From Cerina litoralis (lineage in GTDB: Bacteria; Bacteroidota; Bacteroidia; Flavobacteriales; Flavobacteriaceae): a DNA stretch of 64,000 bases. Positions 9,411 to 18,630 of the stretch are shown here, piece by piece. The first letter of the stretch is position 1, and each line of letters begins with the position of its first letter. Where the stretch lies: positions 1-64,000 of the forward strand of contig JAIRBC010000016.1 of NCBI GenBank assembly GCA_022008415.1, in the 5' to 3' direction. The notes beneath the pieces were generated by a model. That model was given only the letters and a program-made list of their open reading frames with translations. It had not been told where the DNA came from and did no database searches. The position numbers were made by a program, and so were the translations under genes.

Positions 9411-10538
9411 TTAGGCCTTTTCCTCTTCCTCCGTGCCTTTCTTGATAGGCTCGGTCTTGTTCCATACTTTCACCTTGTCGTCCTTGGTAAGACCAGAAAC
9501 AATCTCCACATTTATTCCATCGGATATTCCCGTCTCAATGTCTTTCCTTTCAAATTTTTGGTCCCCGGTCTCCACCTCTACGTAAGGTTGGTCCGTCTTG
9601 GTATCGAACTGCAAAAGCGCTTCCGGAATCGCCAAAACACTGTCCTTTTTTTCTAGTACCAAGGAGGCATTGGCACTATAGCCCGCGCGGATCATAAAAT
9701 CGTCCTTTACATCGACATCCCCCTCGATCTTAAATTGTACCGCCCCGGATTCCTCTACACCTTTGGGGGCGATAAACCTTAACTTTGCATCCAAGGTCTT
9801 TCCTTGTACGGCTCCCAAACTAATGGTCAGGGGCATACCGACTTTTAGTTTGCCAACCTCCCCTTCGTCTACCTTACCCTCAAATATCATCTTGCTGAGA
9901 TCGGCGATGGTAGCAATGGTGGTGCCATCGTTAAAATTATTGCTCTGGATGACCTGGTCTCCCTCCTTGACGGGAATTTCCAAAATGGTGCCGGAAACCG
10001 TAGCCCTGACGTTGGTATTGGCCGTTGACGAACCGCCCGCCGATCCATCCCTGATGATCTGGTAATCGGACTGGGCATTTTGCAGTTCTTGCTTTGCCTG
10101 ATCAAATTGCAATTGTATATTATCAAAATCCTGACTCGCAATAACCCCTTTTTCAAACAACCCTTTGTTTCGATTATATTCGATCTTGACATTGTTGAGG
10201 GCCAGCTCTGCATTTCTGACCCTTCCCCTGGCCTGGTTCATGGCTTGCTCGTTGGGGACGACCTTGATGGTAGCGATAAGATCGCCCGCCTTTACCTTAA
10301 CCCCTTCCTCCAGATAAATCTTATCGATAATCCCCGAAATCTGTGGTTTGATCTCCACTTCATCTTGGGGCACTACCGTTCCCGTGGCCACGGATTTCTT
10401 TTCAATATTGGTGATAAATGGATTCTTGGTATCATATTGGATGGCCGATTTGCTGTTCGACTTTACAAAAAAGGCAGCCGCCCAAAGGGCACCGAGAACC
10501 AAGATTCCTATACCTACATATTTTAGAACTTTTTTCAT
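9411..10538 (-). CDS. Periplasmic adaptor protein (MacA/HlyD type)
   Basis: The 375-residue membrane fusion protein has one N-terminal membrane helix (YVGIGILVLGALWAAAFFV). A lipoyl-like half follows (VEIKPQISGIIDKIYLEEGVKVKAG), then a coiled-coil hairpin (residues ~100-160), the second lipoyl half (ATVSGTILEIPVKEGDQV) and a beta-barrel. It links the inner-membrane ABC permeases to TolC. The Ser/Gly-rich insert AGGSSTANTN sits at the hairpin end. It is encoded downstream of the two permeases and upstream of tolC in the same orientation. Confidence 0.95.
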   Translation of the reverse strand: MKKVLKYVGIGILVLGALWAAAFFVKSNSKSAIQYDTKNPFITNIEKKSVATGTVVPQDEVEIKPQISGIIDKIYLEEGVKVKAGDLIATIKVVPNEQAMNQARGRVRNAELALNNVKIEYNRNKGLFEKGVIASQDFDNIQLQFDQAKQELQNAQSDYQIIRDGSAGGSSTANTNVRATVSGTILEIPVKEGDQVIQSNNFNDGTTIATIADLSKMIFEGKVDEGEVGKLKVGMPLTISLGAVQGKTLDAKLRFIAPKGVEESGAVQFKIEGDVDVKDDFMIRAGYSANASLVLEKKDSVLAIPEALLQFDTKTDQPYVEVETGDQKFERKDIETGISDGINVEIVSGLTKDDKVKVWNKTEPIKKGTEEEEKA

Positions 10539-10875
10539 TGTTGATGGTGTTTGTTGTTGATCTGTTTAGCGTTTGGTGTTAATAGTATTTTATCTTCATT
10601 TTTGACTACTTGAACTCCTTTTTTATCGTTCCGAACGCAAGGAGGAATCTACCCGAATCATGCTTTCAGTTCCAAACATCGTCCCGAACCGGACTGTTCC
10701 ATTCCGAAAGTTCCTTCGCTCCGCTCTGGAGGACAGCTCACTGGAAATGAAGTACGAAAACCATATATGTCTTTTACTTCTTACCAACTGCAACTGCATA
10801 CTGACTACTGTTTACCGTCCTAATTCTTTTCTCTATTTTCCTTTTCCTATTGAGCTTGAGCTTGAACTTTATTAA
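10539..10875. other. Intergenic region between permease and adaptor genes
   Basis: The 337-bp gap has no convincing gene. Near 10852-10875 it has GAGCTTGAGCTTGAACTTT, a degenerate relative of the low-complexity arms of the palindromic repeats at 5513 and 7138. Its size suggests that the adaptor and tolC may have their own promoter. Confidence 0.4.
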
Positions 10876-12138
10876 CTACTCCTCCCTTAGCGCATCTATG
10901 GGCTTAATACTTACTGCCCGTTGTGCCGGTATCAACCCGATCAATGTTCCCAGGATTACCATGATCAACAAGGCCCCGATAACGTAAGGAATGGGTACCG
11001 TTGGATTGGTATAGGGCATATCAATATCCTTCGTTAGATAACCTACCAATTTTAATACGCCCGCCCCTAAAATGATGCCCATGATACCGGCCACCATGGT
11101 CAAAAAAACCGATTCCAAAATTATTTGGGAACGAACTTCCTTGGGGGTTGCTCCCAAAGCCCTTCGAACGCCCAACTCCTTGGTCCGTTCCTTGACGGAT
11201 ATCAATAAAATATTTCCTATACCAATGACCCCGGCCAAAATGGTGGCTATACCGACGACCAAGGACATAAATGTCATACCTCTGGCAAAACCCATTATCT
11301 TTCCAAACATTTCACCGAGATTAAAGGATCCAAACGCGCGCTCATCCTTTGGATCTACGTGATGCTCACTTTTTAATATCGCCTTTACATCGGCTTCGGC
11401 CTTGACCACATCGGCATCGTCATAGGCGGCAATGGAAAAGAAATCCACATTGTTCCCCGTATTGTACAACTTTTTATAGGTGGTAAATGGAATAAAAATA
11501 TCCCCATCGGATTCGAAACCTCCTCCCGGGGTATATTTGTGAACCCCGATTACTTGAAAATAAATATTGTCTACCCTAACATAACCACCGATAGGATTCT
11601 CGTCCTTTTCAAACAATTCCTTCTGGGTACGTTCGCCAATGACGCACACCTTGCGGGATTGCTCTATATCCTCATCATTGATAAACCTGCCCCCATCGTA
11701 AATTTTCTTGGTGGAAATCTTGGTATATACGGGAAAGTCCCCATAGATGGCATAACTACCCGTTTTTTGCCCTCGCACAATATTTGCCTTTTCTCCACCA
11801 AATACCCCTTTGGCATTTCTTGGAGCAATATACTGTATGGCGGGGACCCTATTTTTTATCGTCTCGGCATCCTGCAGTTTCAGCTGTAGGCTTCTTCCTG
11901 TCTTATACCCGTCATAGGGCATACTGGTTCTCATGGCCCATACGAACATACTGTTCATGGCCACACTTTGAAACTCTTTTTCAAAACCGTTGTCCAACCC
12001 TTTGGCAGAACCCGCCAGGGCAATATAGATAAATATCCCCCAGAGCACCCCTACGATAGTGATTATGGTCCTGGTCTTGTTTTTGCCGATGGAACCAAAA
12101 ATCTCCTGCCACGTATTGCTGTCAAATAGAAATCTCAT
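10876..12138 (-). CDS. ABC exporter permease (MacB/FtsX-like), second copy
   Basis: The 420-residue protein has an N-terminal transmembrane helix (TRTIITIVGVLWGIFIYIALAG). The extracytoplasmic MacB-PCD domain lies at about residues 40-270, and a C-terminal FtsX domain has three helices with the hallmark KERTKELGVRRALGATPKEV and the end PIDALREE. It is the sister of the adjacent permease, one base away, and both presumably form a heterodimer in the inner membrane driven by the ATPase at 13362-14072. The substrate is unknown; MacB-type pumps export macrolides, peptides or lipids. Confidence 0.94.
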   Translation of the reverse strand: MRFLFDSNTWQEIFGSIGKNKTRTIITIVGVLWGIFIYIALAGSAKGLDNGFEKEFQSVAMNSMFVWAMRTSMPYDGYKTGRSLQLKLQDAETIKNRVPAIQYIAPRNAKGVFGGEKANIVRGQKTGSYAIYGDFPVYTKISTKKIYDGGRFINDEDIEQSRKVCVIGERTQKELFEKDENPIGGYVRVDNIYFQVIGVHKYTPGGGFESDGDIFIPFTTYKKLYNTGNNVDFFSIAAYDDADVVKAEADVKAILKSEHHVDPKDERAFGSFNLGEMFGKIMGFARGMTFMSLVVGIATILAGVIGIGNILLISVKERTKELGVRRALGATPKEVRSQIILESVFLTMVAGIMGIILGAGVLKLVGYLTKDIDMPYTNPTVPIPYVIGALLIMVILGTLIGLIPAQRAVSIKPIDALREE

Positions 12139-12139
12139 A

Positions 12140-13369
12140 TTATTCGTCCCTTAGTGCTACGATCGGTTTTATACGTGCTGCCCTCTGGGCAGGGATGTAC
12201 CCTGCCACCGCACCAAAAATTATCAAAATTACCGTTGCAAAAACCGCGGTCCCTATATCTATATAAGGGTCGGTAATAAAATAATCCTTTAATTTTTCCC
12301 CAAGGGAGCTCAAGATCGCTATCCCGATCAACATTCCAACAAAACCGGAAACGGTAGTTATAAAAACGGATTCCAACAAGATGGTCCCGATGACCGATTT
12401 CGGGGTAGCTCCCAAAGCCTTTCTGATACCCAATTCCTTGGTGCGTTCCTTGACCACAAAGACCATAATATTGCTGATGCCGATGATGCCGGCTATGATG
12501 GTGCCAAAGGCCACACAGGCCACGATTATCTGAAGTACCCCGGCAAATTGCTGGTTCTTTTGCAATTGATCGGCCACATTGCGTATAAAAATCCCGCTTT
12601 GATCGGCAGGGCTAATATGTTTTTTGTCCCTTATAAATTTATTCAGACCATTTTCGAAGGCCATTGCCCCGGTGTAACCCAACTGCTCCTTAAAAGCTAC
12701 AATAATCTGTCCTACCTTGTCATTGCTTTTTTCAACCAATTGAAGCGTGGTATAGGGAACATACAAAGACCTTTCCTCGTTATCCCCTCCATCGTCCTGA
12801 TAAACCCCAATGACCATATACGCGCTTCCTCCTACGTCTACATATTTGCCCAACGCATTTTGGTTTCCAAAAAGATCCTGCTGCACCAATCTTCCAATGA
12901 CCGCATATTTGGTCTTGTTCTTGATGTCTTTCTCGTTGAGGAACCGACCCTTCATCATAATTGTTTTTTCGGCAAACTGATGGGATGGGGCAACACCCAA
13001 CACGGAATAGTTATTGGATTCGCTTTCGTACTTCACCAAATAACTTCTAGAAATTCTAGGGGTAATATATTCCAGGAAAAATGGGAAGTTTCTTTTGATA
13101 TCGGCCAGGTCATCATTGTCAAACTCTATTCGCCTGTTAGATTTATACCCTTGGTATGGAATGGTGGTCGTACCGGGATAAATTCTCAATATATTGGTCG
13201 CATCATTAGCAAAAAATCCGTTAAAAGTATTGATAAGGCCATTGCCGAAGCCGAACAGGACCACAAAAATAAGAATGCCCAATGCCACGGTAAATCCCGA
13301 AAGGAACGTCCGCAGTTTGTTCTTTTGGATCGTCTCAAATATTTCTTTCCAGTTGTCCCTGCTAAACAT
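12140..13369 (-). CDS. ABC exporter permease (MacB/FtsX-like), first copy
   Basis: The 409-residue protein shares the layout of its downstream partner: helix 1 (LSGFTVALGILIFVVLFGFG), periplasmic MacB-PCD domain, and an FtsX domain with KERTKELGIRKALGATPKSV and the end PIVALRDE. Its start overlaps the ATPase gene by 8 nt, which implies translational coupling. The partner permease begins one base after its stop. Separate genes for ATPase and two permeases distinguish this from fused E. coli MacB. Confidence 0.94.
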   Translation of the reverse strand: MFSRDNWKEIFETIQKNKLRTFLSGFTVALGILIFVVLFGFGNGLINTFNGFFANDATNILRIYPGTTTIPYQGYKSNRRIEFDNDDLADIKRNFPFFLEYITPRISRSYLVKYESESNNYSVLGVAPSHQFAEKTIMMKGRFLNEKDIKNKTKYAVIGRLVQQDLFGNQNALGKYVDVGGSAYMVIGVYQDDGGDNEERSLYVPYTTLQLVEKSNDKVGQIIVAFKEQLGYTGAMAFENGLNKFIRDKKHISPADQSGIFIRNVADQLQKNQQFAGVLQIIVACVAFGTIIAGIIGISNIMVFVVKERTKELGIRKALGATPKSVIGTILLESVFITTVSGFVGMLIGIAILSSLGEKLKDYFITDPYIDIGTAVFATVILIIFGAVAGYIPAQRAARIKPIVALRDE

Positions 13370-14072
13370 AGGCAGAAGCTCTTACTTGTTTAATTTTCTT
13401 GTCCTCCACGATTACACCATCCTTTAGGTGTACGATTCTCTTGCACATATTTGCAATATCCGGTTCGTGGGTCACCACCAGAATGGTGTTGCCCGCATCG
13501 TTTATCTTTTGGATCAGGTCCATCACCTCGTAGGAGGTCTTGCTGTCCAGAGCTCCCGTAGGCTCATCGGCCAACAAAACCTTGGGTTCTGCCGCCATTG
13601 CCCTAGCGATGGCCACCCGTTGTTTTTGACCTCCGGAAAGTTCGCTGGGCAGATGGCCTGCCCATTCCTTTAGCCCCACCTGCTCCAAATATTTTAAGGC
13701 TTTTTCCTGCCTTTCCTTGCGGCCTACTTTTTGATAATACAACGGTAGCGCCACATTTTCCATGGCACTCTTATAATTGATAAGGTTAAAGGACTGAAAA
13801 ACGAATCCCAAAAACTTATTCCTGTATTTCGCGGCCTTGGTCTCGTCCAAGTTTTTTATGGGAACCCCATCCAACGTATAATCACCAGAGTCCGCTTCGT
13901 CCAACATGCCCAAAATATTTAACAACGTAGATTTTCCCGAACCGGAAGACCCCATTATGGCAACCAATTCCCCTTCGTCTATAGAGAAATTGATTCCTTT
14001 TAATACGTGAAGCGTATTGCTTCCCATTTTATAGGATTTATGCAGGTTTTTAATTTCTATCATATCTGGCAT
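13362..14072 (-). CDS. ABC transporter ATP-binding protein (MacB/LolD type)
   Basis: The 236-residue ATPase has Walker A GSSGSGKST, Q-loop (FVFQSFNLINY), signature LSGGQKQRVAIARAM, Walker B VLLADEPTGALD and the H-loop VVTHEPD. The DEPTGALD and LSGGQKQR forms place it in the MacB/LolD/FtsE group that powers mechanotransmission rather than substrate translocation. It is the first gene of the exporter operon. Confidence 0.96.
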   Translation of the reverse strand: MPDMIEIKNLHKSYKMGSNTLHVLKGINFSIDEGELVAIMGSSGSGKSTLLNILGMLDEADSGDYTLDGVPIKNLDETKAAKYRNKFLGFVFQSFNLINYKSAMENVALPLYYQKVGRKERQEKALKYLEQVGLKEWAGHLPSELSGGQKQRVAIARAMAAEPKVLLADEPTGALDSKTSYEVMDLIQKINDAGNTILVVTHEPDIANMCKRIVHLKDGVIVEDKKIKQVRASAYV

Positions 14073-14391
14073 GTGTTAACGGGCCCCGGTATACGCACTG
14101 GGGATAAGACTCGCAAATTCTATAAATGTTACGACAGAGGTTGCAAATATTTTGTTAAAAAATGGTTCTATCCACATTTTCAATGCATTAGCAAATAGAA
14201 AAGGCAAAATAAATTTTAAGTCGGCCATTATTTTCCCCGCTTATTTCAACTTTTAAAAATAATATCCATTCCCTAAATTTCAGGGATGGATCGTCCCTTT
14301 CCAAACAGTCTTCGGGCTGGATATATCTTAGCAACGGGGGTTCTATCATCCGAGAAGCACCCAAGTAAAAATTGAAGGGGAAACCTTAGTC
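14073..14391. other. Intergenic region upstream of the exporter operon
   Basis: This 319-bp stretch separates the exporter operon from the end of the oxidase-related cluster and should hold the exporter promoter. No gene, clear hairpin or regulator site could be recognised. Confidence 0.4.
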
Positions 14392-14607
14392 CTAAGTCCT
14401 CATTTTTCTATAAATGAAATAAAAAAGCCCGGCGATAAGCACGTACGGAATGGCCATTAAATAGACTATTCCATTGTTGATGCCCTTTGCCATGGCGTTA
14501 TCCTCTCCGCTTTCAAGGACCGCTCTGCACATGGCACATTGAGCATCTGATATCTGCGGTATGAGGATAGCGATGAGAAGTAATATGACGATTAGATTTT
14601 TCTTCAT
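14392..14607 (-). CDS. Small membrane protein with CAMCRA motif
   Basis: The 71-residue protein starts with a signal or anchor helix (LIVILLLIAILIPQISDA) that is followed at once by QCAMCRAVLESGEDN. A second hydrophobic helix (IVYLMAIPYVLIAGLFYFIY) ends in a basic tail. The CxxC right after the signal helix would face the periplasm. The gene ends the SCO/DUF420 run with a 31-bp gap and probably takes part in oxidase assembly or copper delivery, but no function is established. Confidence 0.75.
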   Translation of the reverse strand: MKKNLIVILLLIAILIPQISDAQCAMCRAVLESGEDNAMAKGINNGIVYLMAIPYVLIAGLFYFIYRKMRT

Positions 14608-14638
14608 CTTAAATGAAATTTATTTTTAAATAATGATT

Positions 14639-15172
14639 TCAGGTTGGGTAATACGGTGATATCAGTAAAAAAACAACCACCCCCGAAATCGCTACATACA
14701 ACCAAATGGGAAAGGTGATACGGGCCAATCTCTTATGCGCTTCGAACTTTTTTAGATAGGCGTATACATAGGTACGCAAGACAAGCGGTATTAAAACGAT
14801 GGACAGCACGATATGGGTGATCAACACAAAAAAATAAACGTACTTTGCGGTTCCCGTTCCTCCATAGACCGTTGGATCCGAGGTCATGTGATACGCAATA
14901 TACAGAATTAAAAACAGTGCGGATAAACCCACACAAACAGTCATTAAATTATGGTGCAACTTCCTTTTATTTACTTTAATTGCCCTAAACGCGGTCATTA
15001 GCAATACTACCGTAACCCCGTTAATTGTAGCATATATCGGTGGCAAAAAACCCAGTCTCTCCACGTCAGGGATCTTTACTCCAAACAAAATAGCCACAAT
15101 GACCGGAACACCTATAGATATAACGGTAATCCATTTGTACAGTTTTCGCTCCTTTACCGAAGGTGATTCCAT
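14639..15172 (-). CDS. DUF420 membrane protein (CtaM-like)
   Basis: The 177-residue protein has four to five transmembrane helices and conserved histidines in KLHHNLMTV, YIAYHMTSD, VLITHIVLS and KFEAHKRLARITFPIWLYV. This is the DUF420 pattern. DUF420 proteins such as CtaM are needed for assembly of some heme-copper oxidases in Gram-positive bacteria. Here it sits 3 bp after the SCO-family gene, close to oxidase subunits, supporting the same role. Confidence 0.88.
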   Translation of the reverse strand: MESPSVKERKLYKWITVISIGVPVIVAILFGVKIPDVERLGFLPPIYATINGVTVVLLMTAFRAIKVNKRKLHHNLMTVCVGLSALFLILYIAYHMTSDPTVYGGTGTAKYVYFFVLITHIVLSIVLIPLVLRTYVYAYLKKFEAHKRLARITFPIWLYVAISGVVVFLLISPYYPT

Positions 15173-15175
15173 GTT

Positions 15176-15904
15176 CTATTCCTTCAAAAGTTTTCTTATA
15201 TCCTCCTTGAGAATTGTTATATCTTGATGTTCCCCGATATCGTTCTTCCCATCAGCCTCGGAAATTGCGCCCTTGTAATAAATCTTTGGATTGCCATAGG
15301 GATCCAATCTACAACGGATATAACCCCTTTTATCTACCAGGGCAAACATTCCGGAATGCTCGAACCCCCCCGGCGCATCTGGAACTTGGGTGGCCAAAAG
15401 ATTAAAGCCGATGTTGGCCAGGTCGTATATGGCCTCCCGGTCTCCGGTAAGCAGGTGCCAGTCCATATCGGTAATTCCGTTGTCTTCCGCATACTTTTTT
15501 AGTACGGTAGGGGTATCGTGTTCCGGATCGATGGTAAATGATGCCACCCCAAAATCTTCAAGATCTTTGAATTCGTTCTGAATATCCACCAAATTTTTGT
15601 TCATTAACGGACAGATCGTTGGGCAACTGGTAAAAAAGAACTCGACTATATATACCTTCCCCAAATAATCTTTGTCCGTTATCAATAAACTGTCTTGATC
15701 AATAAAGGCAAAAGATGGCACCTTCCGTCTTTTACCATCTATCTCCAAATAGGCTAACGCGCCCGAATTGTCCGGGCCGCTCAACCTATCGTTTTGTACG
15801 ACCTTTCCACTCTTTATCCTGTCTACGATCCTCGGTATAAAAATGATGCCAAAGACCAATACGATCAAGGACACCCATACGTATGCATATTTGTTTCTAT
15901 TCAT
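15176..15904 (-). CDS. SCO1/SenC family copper chaperone
   Basis: The 242-residue protein is anchored by an N-terminal helix (YVWVSLIVLVFGIIFIPRIV). It has the thioredoxin-like SCO core with the copper-binding CxxxC in FFTSCPTICPLM and the later histidine in GFEHSGMFALVD. It inserts copper into the CuA site of cytochrome oxidase or reduces its cysteines in the periplasm. It is placed in the assembly gene run with DUF420 directly downstream and a cysteine-free relative upstream. Confidence 0.94.
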   Translation of the reverse strand: MNRNKYAYVWVSLIVLVFGIIFIPRIVDRIKSGKVVQNDRLSGPDNSGALAYLEIDGKRRKVPSFAFIDQDSLLITDKDYLGKVYIVEFFFTSCPTICPLMNKNLVDIQNEFKDLEDFGVASFTIDPEHDTPTVLKKYAEDNGITDMDWHLLTGDREAIYDLANIGFNLLATQVPDAPGGFEHSGMFALVDKRGYIRCRLDPYGNPKIYYKGAISEADGKNDIGEHQDITILKEDIRKLLKE

Positions 15905-16051
15905 TTCCGTTTTTGTTGTTCTAATTTTTTTGGGTAGGTTATTCTGTTAGGTGCAAACCTTTACAGGTTTTTGTTGGTTCGGGTATTGGCTTACTTGTCG
16001 GTTGTCGGTTATTTGCCCAAGGTTCCGGAGTCTTCCAAGTACTGCCTACTA

Positions 16052-16684
16052 TTATTTCTCTATGGCTTTGTTTTTCTTTAGGGCCATCCGGTATTCCGCC
16101 AGTACAATCTTTACATCATCCGTCATTTTATTGTTCAACTCGGCAACCGAAGTAGCATTAAAGCCATATTTGGTGCCTTCGTCCTCGTCATCGTTTCTCC
16201 CTCTTAAATTTCCCGTTTTATCGATTATAAAAACATAGGGGGTACTCAAATCATCGTCGAGGCTCAAATCGGTCTTGAGGGAATTAAATAAATCAAGGAT
16301 CTGTTGCTCGTTTCCAAATATAAATTTCCATTTCTCCGCATCCTCCCCAAGGGCACCCAACTCCGCTTTAAGATCGGCCACCTCGTCTTCCGTTCCCATA
16401 GGCATGACCATGACAAACTGAAAGTCCGTGAATCGATAAAAAGGCTTGTATATCTTTTCGTTCAAGTTAAACGCATTGCCCTTTTTATGGGCCACGTCCC
16501 GACCTAAGAATCCTAAAATGGTAATTTTATCCTCGAGGGTTTCGGCAGGGGAGATATCTTCTATGTTTCCTACCCTTTCTGTCAATATGGGAAGTTTCCC
16601 AAAATGATTGACGCCCGAAGCAAAAAATATATAGGCCACAATTGGGAAAATGAAAAGTATTACAAGAACAGCGGTCTTCTTCAT
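16052..16684 (-). CDS. Membrane-anchored SCO/thioredoxin-like protein lacking cysteines
   Basis: The 210-residue protein begins with an anchor helix (AVLVILFIFPIVAYIFFASG), followed by a periplasmic domain with a thioredoxin-like strand order. ITILGFLG replaces the strand before the active site, and TPYVFIIDKTGNLRGRND resembles the end of SCO proteins. There is not one cysteine in the protein, so it cannot bind copper or do dithiol chemistry as SCO proteins do. The ATG at 16684 is chosen because the upstream extension is not signal-like. It precedes the SCO gene in the same orientation. Assignment to the SCO fold is inference. Confidence 0.6.
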   Translation of the reverse strand: MKKTAVLVILFIFPIVAYIFFASGVNHFGKLPILTERVGNIEDISPAETLEDKITILGFLGRDVAHKKGNAFNLNEKIYKPFYRFTDFQFVMVMPMGTEDEVADLKAELGALGEDAEKWKFIFGNEQQILDLFNSLKTDLSLDDDLSTPYVFIIDKTGNLRGRNDDEDEGTKYGFNATSVAELNNKMTDDVKIVLAEYRMALKKNKAIEK

Positions 16685-16833
16685 GGCTATTGGGCTGCCT
16701 TTGATCGACAACTCCGTTACGGGGCGTGAACAAATATAATTCCTAACATACACCTCCTTCGGCTAGGGACCCTGGTTTTGTGTCTTTCTAGTTGAGCGAG
16801 GTATAACCAAATTGATTTTGGCGTATACAAAAA

Positions 16834-16860
16834 TAAAAAAGACGGTATCAATACCGTCTC
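16834..16860 (-). terminator. Terminator of the oxidase subunit operon
   Basis: The stem AGACGGTAT / ATACCGTCT with a two-base loop is followed on the minus strand by TTTTTTATTTTT. It lies 21 bp after the cox4 stop and separates the oxidase subunit operon from the SCO-like genes. Confidence 0.92.
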
Positions 16861-16880
16861 TTCTATCTGTTAATAATACG

Positions 16881-17267
16881 TTAGAAATTCCATTTCACAT
16901 AACCTCCTTGAAAGAGAACGTTGTGTACGTAGTCTGCCTCAAAAAGCAAAATGAAAATTAAATAGGACGCCAAGAACACGGGAGTCCAGATAGCCGCCCT
17001 CCTCAAGGAACTCTTTTCATCGCGCATGTGCATAAAATCCCATGTTATATAATATCCCTTTACCAAGGTGAGGGTTATAAATATCCAGTTCAGCAATTTC
17101 ATCCCCAAAAAATGATGTTCCTCAAATATTGCGGGTCTGGAGATACCTAAAAACACCTCGACTACGGTCACTATGGTCAAGAGCACCAAAACCCCCCAAA
17201 TCTTTTGGACGTTGGATTTAAATTTTAATCTACCTCTAAATATTGCTAAATTCTGTCCGTGTGCCAT
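16881..17267 (-). CDS. Cytochrome c oxidase subunit IV family protein
   Basis: The 128-residue protein has three transmembrane helices: VLVLLTIVTVVEVFLGI, LNWIFITLTLVKGYYITWDF and TPVFLASYLIFILLFEADYV. This is the prokaryotic subunit IV pattern, with the conserved E in VVEVFLG and the KGYYI-F-MHM segment. It stabilises the caa3/aa3 oxidase core. The start MAHGQN at 17267 is preferred over an upstream in-frame start at 17303, which would run through an intergenic hairpin. Confidence 0.88.
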   Translation of the reverse strand: MAHGQNLAIFRGRLKFKSNVQKIWGVLVLLTIVTVVEVFLGISRPAIFEEHHFLGMKLLNWIFITLTLVKGYYITWDFMHMRDEKSSLRRAAIWTPVFLASYLIFILLFEADYVHNVLFQGGYVKWNF

Positions 17268-17290
17268 TTTTGTTAATTTAAGTCTTAATG

Positions 17291-17317
17291 AAAAGACCTC
17301 CACCTTCTCGGTGGAAG
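17291..17317 (-). terminator. Intercistronic hairpin between cox3 and cox4
   Basis: TTCCACC / GGTGGAG form a six-to-seven-base stem with a GAGAA loop, followed on the minus strand by TCTTTT. It could attenuate transcription or stabilise the upstream mRNA end. The T-run is short. Confidence 0.45.
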
Positions 17318-17333
17318 TGAAAATAAATATCTT

Positions 17334-18314
17334 TTATACCAAATAGAAAAAGGTGAATACGAATACCCAGACCAGATCCACAAAGTGCCAGTATAGCCCT
17401 ACCTTTTCTACCATTTCATAGTGTCCTCTCCTTTCGTAGGTGCCCAAGACAACATTAAAGAAGATAATCATATTGATCAAAACCCCTGTAAAAACGTGGA
17501 AGCCGTGAAATCCCGTGATAAAGAAGAAGAAGTCGGCAAACATTCGATGACCGTATTCATTGTGAACGAGATTGGCTCCTTCAACTACATATTTGGCCCC
17601 TTTCATCGTTTTAATGGATTCGTCCCTACTTAGGACCACTTTGCCTTTTCCGGTTTCGTCGGTGGTCTCGGTTCGAACCACAACATTGGGAGTGGCATTA
17701 AAACCGTCTACGACCTCCTTTACCGAAACACTGGGCAAATATCCCTCCGATTGAAACCAGGTACCTTCATTTCTTTGCAGTCTTATCCGTTCGCTGGGAG
17801 AATGCTTGGCAAAATCGCCCAAGGCTATTCGTTCGCCGGTATTGGAGTCTACAAAGTGTAGGATTCGGCCGCCCTTGGTCTCAATGGCCCCACCGGATTC
17901 GCCCTTGATGAAGGTAGACCATTCCCAAGCCTGTGACCCCAAGAATATAAGACCGCCGACAATGGTAAAGAACATATACCAAATTACTTTGTTCTGCTTC
18001 ATTTTATGACCTGCATCTACCGCCAAAACCATGGTGACCGAAGACATAATTAAAATAAAGGTCATAAATGCTACGTAGTACATGGGGTACTCCCCGTGAA
18101 AGAACGGTATGTGGGTAAAAACTTCATCGGCTATTGGCCAAGAATCGATAAATTTGAATCTCGCAAATCCGTAAGACACCAAAAACCCAGAAAAGGTCAA
18201 GGCATCGGAAAGCAGAAAAAACCACATCATCAATTTTCCATAACTGGCTCCCAAGGGTCGGTTGCCACCGCCCCAAACGTTTTCTTCCGTTCCCGTTGCT
18301 ATAGTAGTATCCAT
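17334..18314 (-). CDS. Cytochrome c oxidase subunit III, long form with insertion
   Basis: The 326-residue protein has subunit III helices before and after a soluble insert. The first half has MMWFFLLSDALTFSGFLVSYG and the conserved QAWEW. The end has ADFFFFITGFHGFHVFTGVL and YWHFVDLVWVFVFTFFYLV. Residues ~125-235 form a polar domain absent from short subunit III proteins, starting at IKGESGGAIETKGGR. This long form is typical of bacteroidete oxidase clusters. A second, short subunit III gene follows upstream at 18631. Confidence 0.93.
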   Translation of the reverse strand: MDTTIATGTEENVWGGGNRPLGASYGKLMMWFFLLSDALTFSGFLVSYGFARFKFIDSWPIADEVFTHIPFFHGEYPMYYVAFMTFILIMSSVTMVLAVDAGHKMKQNKVIWYMFFTIVGGLIFLGSQAWEWSTFIKGESGGAIETKGGRILHFVDSNTGERIALGDFAKHSPSERIRLQRNEGTWFQSEGYLPSVSVKEVVDGFNATPNVVVRTETTDETGKGKVVLSRDESIKTMKGAKYVVEGANLVHNEYGHRMFADFFFFITGFHGFHVFTGVLINMIIFFNVVLGTYERRGHYEMVEKVGLYWHFVDLVWVFVFTFFYLV

Positions 18315-18630
18315 ATAATTATGTTAGGTGTCTTAATTATTAAAGTTTTCACAAATTTACATTTTTTTCGGCTATAGAAAATTTTTGGCTTTTAAAATTG
18401 AAGAAAAATATAATCATTCTAAATATTTATTTATCAACGAAGCGATTTAAATATATTTCATTCGATAAATCCCGAAGGTTCGAGAGTCCTTTTTTTATTC
18501 ATTTTTAGTCCTTTTGCTCGTTCGGCAACCCCCACCGCTTAGGCACTATAAAACTCAAAAAAGATCTTCGAATGGTCAAAAAAAAACACTTGAGCTTCAC
18601 CTGAAATCAAAAAATTTAAATGGTTCCGCT
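18315..18630. other. Intergenic region between the two subunit III genes
   Basis: The 316-bp gap is AT-rich and holds no gene. On the minus strand TAAATTTG at 18359-18352 matches the -7 consensus about 38 nt before the long subunit III start, so a separate promoter is possible. Confidence 0.4.

Noticed and set aside
12548..13393. Long plus-strand frame of 281 codons opposite the ABC permease
   Set aside because: It is a shadow of a clear permease gene on the other strand.
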